NCBI GenBank assembly: GCA_036310845.1
Contig: JAXJRB010000139.1
Location: 1 to 17,873 of the forward strand
From: COE1 sp036310845
GTDB taxonomy: Bacteria; Bacillota; Clostridia; Lachnospirales; Lachnospiraceae
Direction: 5' to 3'
Length of the DNA: 17,873 nt
Each line of letters begins with the position of its first letter. The first letter of the stretch is position 1. The notes beneath the pieces are model-generated. The model did not search any database. It worked only from the letters and a program-made list of their open reading frames with translations, and had not been told where the DNA came from. Shown here piece by piece: positions 14,149 through 17,873 of the stretch. Position numbers and translations under genes: made by a program.

Positions 14149-15843
14149 ATGCTTGGATCTAAAAAAATCTATCACGCCGCCATGTACCTTAGATTATCAA
14201 GGGAAGACGGTGATCTTGACGGCGGCAAAAAGGCTGAGAGTAATTCCATTTCCAGCCAGAAGGCCCTAATTAAACAATTCCTAAAGGACAAGGATGACAT
14301 CATTCTCGTATCTGAGCGAGTAGATGATGGCTACACAGGCTCGAACTTTGAACGTCCTCAGTTTCAGCTGATGATGGAGGATATCAAAAGGGGAGTAATT
14401 GACTGTGTAATAGTAAAGGACTTATCCCGTTTTGGTCGTGAGTACATAGACTCCGGTAATTACCTGGAAAGAATATTTCCGGCACTTGGAGTTAGATTCA
14501 TCGCCATTACAGACAATGTAGACAGCATCAATGATCAGCAGAACGAGCTTATGATTTCTTTTAAGAATCTGCTAAACGATGCTTACTGTCGTGATATCTC
14601 CATTAAGATTCGAAGCAATCTGGAGGTAAAGCGTAAGAATGGTGATGTGGTTTCATCATTTGTAAGCTATGGCTACATGAAGGATCCGGAAAACAAATAC
14701 CGCATGATCATAGATGAGGAGGCGGCAATTGTAGTAAGGGAAATCTTTAAGATGAAGCTCAATGGCTACAACAACGGGGGAATAGTAAATGTCCTAAATC
14801 AAAGAGGAATACCATCACCTGCAGCATACAAATGGAGTAAAGGAGGCAAATACTATTCACCATTTGCCAAGTCAAAGGATACCGCCTGGTGTCCGGGAAC
14901 GGTGAAGGATATTCTTTCCAATCCAGTGTACATAGGCACACTTACTCAGGGCAAATATACGACACCGAATCACAAGGTAAAAAAGATGTATAAAAAGCCT
15001 GAGGATGAATGGATTGTCATTGAAGACAATCATGAGCCTATTGTAAGCAAGCGAGAGTTTGCACTGGTTCAGAGAATTATGGGCCTGGATACACGTACTT
15101 CTCCAAGCGAGGATACAGTCTATCCATTAGGTGGATTAATCCTTTGCGGGGACTGTGGAGCCAGTATGGTGAAAAAAGTGATTCCTGTAAATGGTAAGGA
15201 ATATCACTACTATGTGTGCAATACCAACAAGCATGGCAATGGCTGTACCAATCACAGAATTCCACAGAAAAAGCTGGAGGATACAGTGCTTACAATTGTG
15301 CAGACCTTTGTAGCAAACATCATTGATATTGATCATATGATGAAGTTCCTTGATACGGTTCCGCTCCAGGAAATTGATATCAAGGAGCTGGAAAAGAAGA
15401 AGGCGCTTAAGATTCGTGAATTGACAAAATGCAAAGAGCTTCGTAATTCTTTATACGAGGATTTGAAGGAAGGCATTATTTCTCAGGAGGATTACAACGA
15501 GCTCTACGAGGGCTACAACAAAAGAACCCGCAATGCAGAGGAAATGATCAGAGTCTATGAGCGAGAAATCAACAATATCTTGGATGATAAATCTGATAAG
15601 TTCCTCTGGATTAAGCATTTTGCCAAGTATCAAAACATCAGCGAGCTGACACGAATCGCGGCAGTGGAGCTTATCGATAAGATAAAGATTTTTGATAAGA
15701 ACCATATCGAAGTCATCTTTAATTTTGATGATGTCTTTCTACAGCTAGTGGATAAATTTGAGGAAACGGGTCATATAAAGGGCATGGACGAAAATGGTCG
15801 TCTGATTGTCCTGGATGAGGAGGCTGCTCATGGCGAAGTATAA
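14149..15843 (+). CDS. Large serine recombinase 1 (intact)
   Basis: The 564-residue protein is a complete large serine recombinase, which cuts DNA with a serine nucleophile and inserts or excises mobile elements. The catalytic domain has YLRLSRED with S17 as nucleophile and R15; the NFERPQF block and KDLSRFGR (R94, R97) are intact. A recombinase domain follows (about 180-300), then a zinc ribbon with C333, C336, C357 and C366, then a coiled-coil helix (about 400-470) and a C-terminal strand domain. ATG 14149 is six bases after AAGGAGG. It is the first of three overlapping recombinase genes; its last 14 bases overlap the next. Such tandem sets move integrative elements in Clostridia. The target site is not identifiable here. 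Confidence 0.92.
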   Translation: MLGSKKIYHAAMYLRLSREDGDLDGGKKAESNSISSQKALIKQFLKDKDDIILVSERVDDGYTGSNFERPQFQLMMEDIKRGVIDCVIVKDLSRFGREYIDSGNYLERIFPALGVRFIAITDNVDSINDQQNELMISFKNLLNDAYCRDISIKIRSNLEVKRKNGDVVSSFVSYGYMKDPENKYRMIIDEEAAIVVREIFKMKLNGYNNGGIVNVLNQRGIPSPAAYKWSKGGKYYSPFAKSKDTAWCPGTVKDILSNPVYIGTLTQGKYTTPNHKVKKMYKKPEDEWIVIEDNHEPIVSKREFALVQRIMGLDTRTSPSEDTVYPLGGLILCGDCGASMVKKVIPVNGKEYHYYVCNTNKHGNGCTNHRIPQKKLEDTVLTIVQTFVANIIDIDHMMKFLDTVPLQEIDIKELEKKKALKIRELTKCKELRNSLYEDLKEGIISQEDYNELYEGYNKRTRNAEEMIRVYEREINNILDDKSDKFLWIKHFAKYQNISELTRIAAVELIDKIKIFDKNHIEVIFNFDDVFLQLVDKFEETGHIKGMDENGRLIVLDEEAAHGEV

Positions 15844-17086
15844 AGTTGGAGTATATGCCCACTATGATCTAAAGGCATGGGAAAAGGAAAAACACGTGAG
15901 TCTGAAGCGGCAGCTTCGGACCATACATAGTTATTTGGAAAAGGATCCAGAGCTTGTAGTAGTTAAGGAATACCTGGATGAGTCTACAGGAGATGAGGAC
16001 GGAGTTTTGGATGAAATGATAGCAGACATCGATGAAGGCCTTATTAACTGTGTGGCTGTCAGAGATGTAGCAGTTATTGGTAAAGCCTACTATCATGGCA
16101 TCGATTTTGTACAAAAGTTCTGCCCATTTAATGAGGTAAGAGTAATTGTTGTATCCAACAAATATGACTCCATGAGGGAATCTGTCTGGAACCAAAGCAA
16201 GAAGGAATACTTTGATAAGACTCTTAATCAGGAGCAGATAAGAGAGCGGCTCTTTTCCATTAGAAATATGAGATGGCAGGACGGGGAATACAACTGGGGA
16301 CCTGTGCCATATGGCTACGTCAGAATCGACAGTCATCTCTACATAGACCCGGAAACCTCGAAGGTTGTCAAAAACATCTATGAGAGATTTTTGAAAAATG
16401 ACAGGGCCTATACAATCGCAAAGGATTTGCGGGAGCTTGGAGTAATGTCTCCGAGAGCCTACGAGCATTATATGCGAACCGGCCAGGTGACAGAGAAATA
16501 TCAGTGGAAGGACTGCACGGTATGGCGAATCCTTCAGAGCAGATTTTATGTGGGTGACACGGTACATAGTCAATTCAAATTGGAGGCGCAGGGCAAAGCC
16601 CCGCAGCAAAAAATCAGCGAAGAGGACTGGATTACGGTAGAAGAAACCCATGAGCCCATAATCTCAAAGGAAATGTTTGATGAGGTTCAGCAGAGAATAA
16701 GGGATATTTCTGATGGCAAAATCCCGCCAAAGAGATGGATACCAGAATTCAATGGTCCAAGGGATAACATCTACAAGGGTAAGATTTTCTGTGGGATTTG
16801 TGGCAGAACAGAAACCTATAAACACAGAGGTAACTGGGTAGTATATCGGTGTGCATCCATTGGACATGTAGATATAAAATGTGGCGCTCATGCTGCTCAT
16901 ATGCGTGATATTAATGGCGCAGTAGTTGATATTTTAAATATTCGATATGGCCTGGGGCTAGAGAAGGTTACCAAGGCCTTGGTTGATAAATACATAAAAA
17001 AAGTAGTCATAGAAGCTCACGACATTATTTATGTGGAGCTTACGGATGACCATAAAGGAGAGAAAGCAGATGGCAAGAAAGAGTAG
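15830..17086 (+). CDS. Recombinase-like protein 2 with lost catalytic residues
   Basis: The 418-residue protein keeps the large serine recombinase layout but not its chemistry. The catalytic start reads YAHYD where recombinase 1 has YLRLS, so the nucleophilic serine is replaced by D13 and the arginine by H11. The KDLSRFGR motif has become RDVAVIGK (78-85), losing the active-site arginine. The NFDRPGF block is absent. The recombinase domain (YNWGPVPYGYVRID onwards) and zinc ribbon (C321, C324, C341, C351) remain, so DNA binding probably persists. The start is ATG 15830 behind GAGGAGG (15817-15823); the longer frame from 15806 has no ribosome site. It overlaps recombinase 1 by 14 bases and recombinase 3 by 17. 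It lacks the long C-terminal coiled coil of recombinase 1. I infer a non-catalytic partner or directionality factor. Confidence 0.88.
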   Translation: MAKYKVGVYAHYDLKAWEKEKHVSLKRQLRTIHSYLEKDPELVVVKEYLDESTGDEDGVLDEMIADIDEGLINCVAVRDVAVIGKAYYHGIDFVQKFCPFNEVRVIVVSNKYDSMRESVWNQSKKEYFDKTLNQEQIRERLFSIRNMRWQDGEYNWGPVPYGYVRIDSHLYIDPETSKVVKNIYERFLKNDRAYTIAKDLRELGVMSPRAYEHYMRTGQVTEKYQWKDCTVWRILQSRFYVGDTVHSQFKLEAQGKAPQQKISEEDWITVEETHEPIISKEMFDEVQQRIRDISDGKIPPKRWIPEFNGPRDNIYKGKIFCGICGRTETYKHRGNWVVYRCASIGHVDIKCGAHAAHMRDINGAVVDILNIRYGLGLEKVTKALVDKYIKKVVIEAHDIIYVELTDDHKGEKADGKKE

Positions 17087-17756
17087 AAAAGAAATACCTG
17101 TTATAGTCCAGGAGGAGCAAAAGGATCTGATGTATACAGAGCTTAAGCCTCTTACTGAGTTTTCAGTATACAGGGCCGGACTTTATGCCAGACTTTCTTT
17201 TGAATCTGAGGGAAACAGAGACAGAGGTACGATTGATACCCAGATGCAGCTCTGTAGAAAATTTGTGGAGTGTCAGGATGATATAGCTATTCAAAAAGAG
17301 TACTTCGACATTTCTGAGACAGGAACCAACTTTGATCGAGCTGGTTTTGAGGAAATGATGGAGGATGTAAAGAAGGGAGTCATCAATTGCATCATTGTAA
17401 AAGACCTGTCACGACTTGGAAGAAATTACATAGAAGCAGGAAATTATGTTGAAAGAGTATTTCCCTTCTATGGAATCAGATTCATAGCTGTAACAGATAA
17501 CTATGATTCTCTTAAGACAAGCGAGCCAATTCTTCTTGGAGTAACAAATATTTTTAACGAGATGTATGTTCAGGATATGTCCAAGAAGATAAGAGCCAGC
17601 TACAGATCAGCCTGGAATGAAGGGCTGTGTGTTGCAGGAGCATTGCCATATGGCTACATGCGAGATCCAAAGGATAAGCACAAGATGATTATCGATGAGG
17701 AAGTAGCAGACAACGTCAGAATGATTTTTGATATGGTCCTGGAGGAGTATAAATAG
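17070..17756 (+). pseudogene. Large serine recombinase 3, truncated after the catalytic domain
   Basis: Starting at ATG 17070, nine bases after AAGGAG, the frame gives 228 residues, less than half the usual 500-600. Catalytic residues are intact: YARLS with R41 and S43, NFDRAGF, and KDLSRLGR (R115, R118). After PYGYMRDPKDKHKMIIDEEV the frame ends at TAG 17754-17756, in the early recombinase domain, and lacks zinc ribbon and coiled coil. Directly beyond the stop lie short direct repeats that look like an insertion-sequence end, so the gene was probably cut by that insertion. Whether the shortened catalytic domain still works is unknown; without its DNA-binding part it is likely inactive alone. 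Without the insertion the gene would continue as a partner of recombinase 1. Its 5' end overlaps recombinase 2 by 17 bases. Confidence 0.8.
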
Positions 17757-17873
17757 TACAATAAAAATGTACAAACAATACAAAATAAAAATGTACAACT
17801 GATATACTGTTACCCTGGAGGTAGACAGTATGATTTTACAAAGTAACATTATTACAAACTTAGAAATTAATTC
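17757..17873 (+). mobile_element. Probable left end of an insertion sequence
   Basis: Right after the truncated recombinase, a 15-base unit AATAAAAATGTACAA occurs at 17760-17774 and again at 17784-17798, 24 bases apart, and both contain TGTAC. Repeated short sequences at the end and a start codon soon after are the style of IS21-family ends, though I cannot confirm the family. The exact junction and any target duplication cannot be fixed, because the right end is outside the window. Confidence 0.5.
17830..17873 (+). CDS. Start of a reading frame in the probable insertion sequence
   Basis: ATG 17830 follows GGAGG (17817-17821) with an eight-base gap, and 14 codons are visible before the right edge (MILQSNIITNLEIN). 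This would be the first gene of the insertion sequence, perhaps a transposase. Too little is visible to name it. The spacing and ribosome site support a genuine start. Confidence 0.5.
   Translation, partial: MILQSNIITNLEIN

Noticed and set aside
15806..15829. Upstream extension of recombinase 2
   Set aside because: The ribosome site GAGGAGG sits within this stretch and points to ATG 15830.
15869..16651. Minus-strand frame of 260 codons opposite recombinase 2
   Set aside because: The plus strand encodes clear recombinase domains; the antisense product is Phe/Tyr/His-rich and has no recognisable motif.
17760..17798. Possible CRISPR-like repeat
   Set aside because: Only two 15-base units with a nine-base spacer are present, A/T-rich, at an insertion-sequence end; no array exists in the window.

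Overview
The window reads like a Gram-positive anaerobe of the class Clostridia, probably a Lachnospiraceae relative. The signs are strong AGGAGG-type ribosome binding sites before nearly every gene, A+T-rich coding sequence, many U-tailed hairpins, and an integration module of tandem large serine recombinases with a sigma-70-like protein and a PemK toxin. This placement is inference; the window has no rRNA or other taxonomic marker.

Region 1 (1-9346) is a tightly packed plus-strand operon of DNA phosphorothioation (Dnd) type. In order it holds: the C-terminal 765 residues of a large protein whose start lies off the left edge; a DndA-type cysteine desulfurase; a DEAH helicase with an N-terminal phospholipase-D-like domain; a 56-residue protein; a DndD-type SMC-like ATPase; a 180-residue Dnd-associated protein; and a 320-residue unrecognised protein with a very acidic tail. 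DndA supplies sulfur and DndD is a core modification subunit. The helicase and the large first protein are the best candidates for the interference arm. No DndC (ATP pyrophosphatase) or DndFGH is visible; DndC would be expected to the left of the window.

Region 2 (9347-12015) opens with a striking pair of palindromes and a terminator. It then carries a separately promoted dndB-like regulator (DGQHR motif) with a 79-residue partner, a long terminator, an 84-residue Cys-containing protein with an odd start, a probably frameshifted small gene, and a 55-residue zinc-ribbon protein. A 17-nt motif (15 of 17 identical, with a further partly matching block) occurs at 9437-9453 and 12190-12206, on either side of this module.

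Region 3 (12016-14148) is the control section of the mobile element: a strong terminator, two further hairpins, a candidate structured RNA ending in a U tract, a sigma-70-region-4 protein whose ribosome binding site lies in a hairpin, about 500 bases of gene-free sequence rich in tetraloop hairpins, a PemK/MazF-type toxin with no visible antitoxin, and a DUF6870-like small protein.

Region 4 (14149-17873) is an overlapping operon of three large serine recombinases. The first looks intact and active. The second has lost the catalytic serine and arginines but keeps its DNA-binding parts. The third has an intact catalytic centre but stops early, next to sequence that looks like the left end of an insertion sequence. 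Together this suggests a phosphorothioation defence cassette carried on, or next to, a serine-recombinase mobile element, possibly immobilised by the insertion.
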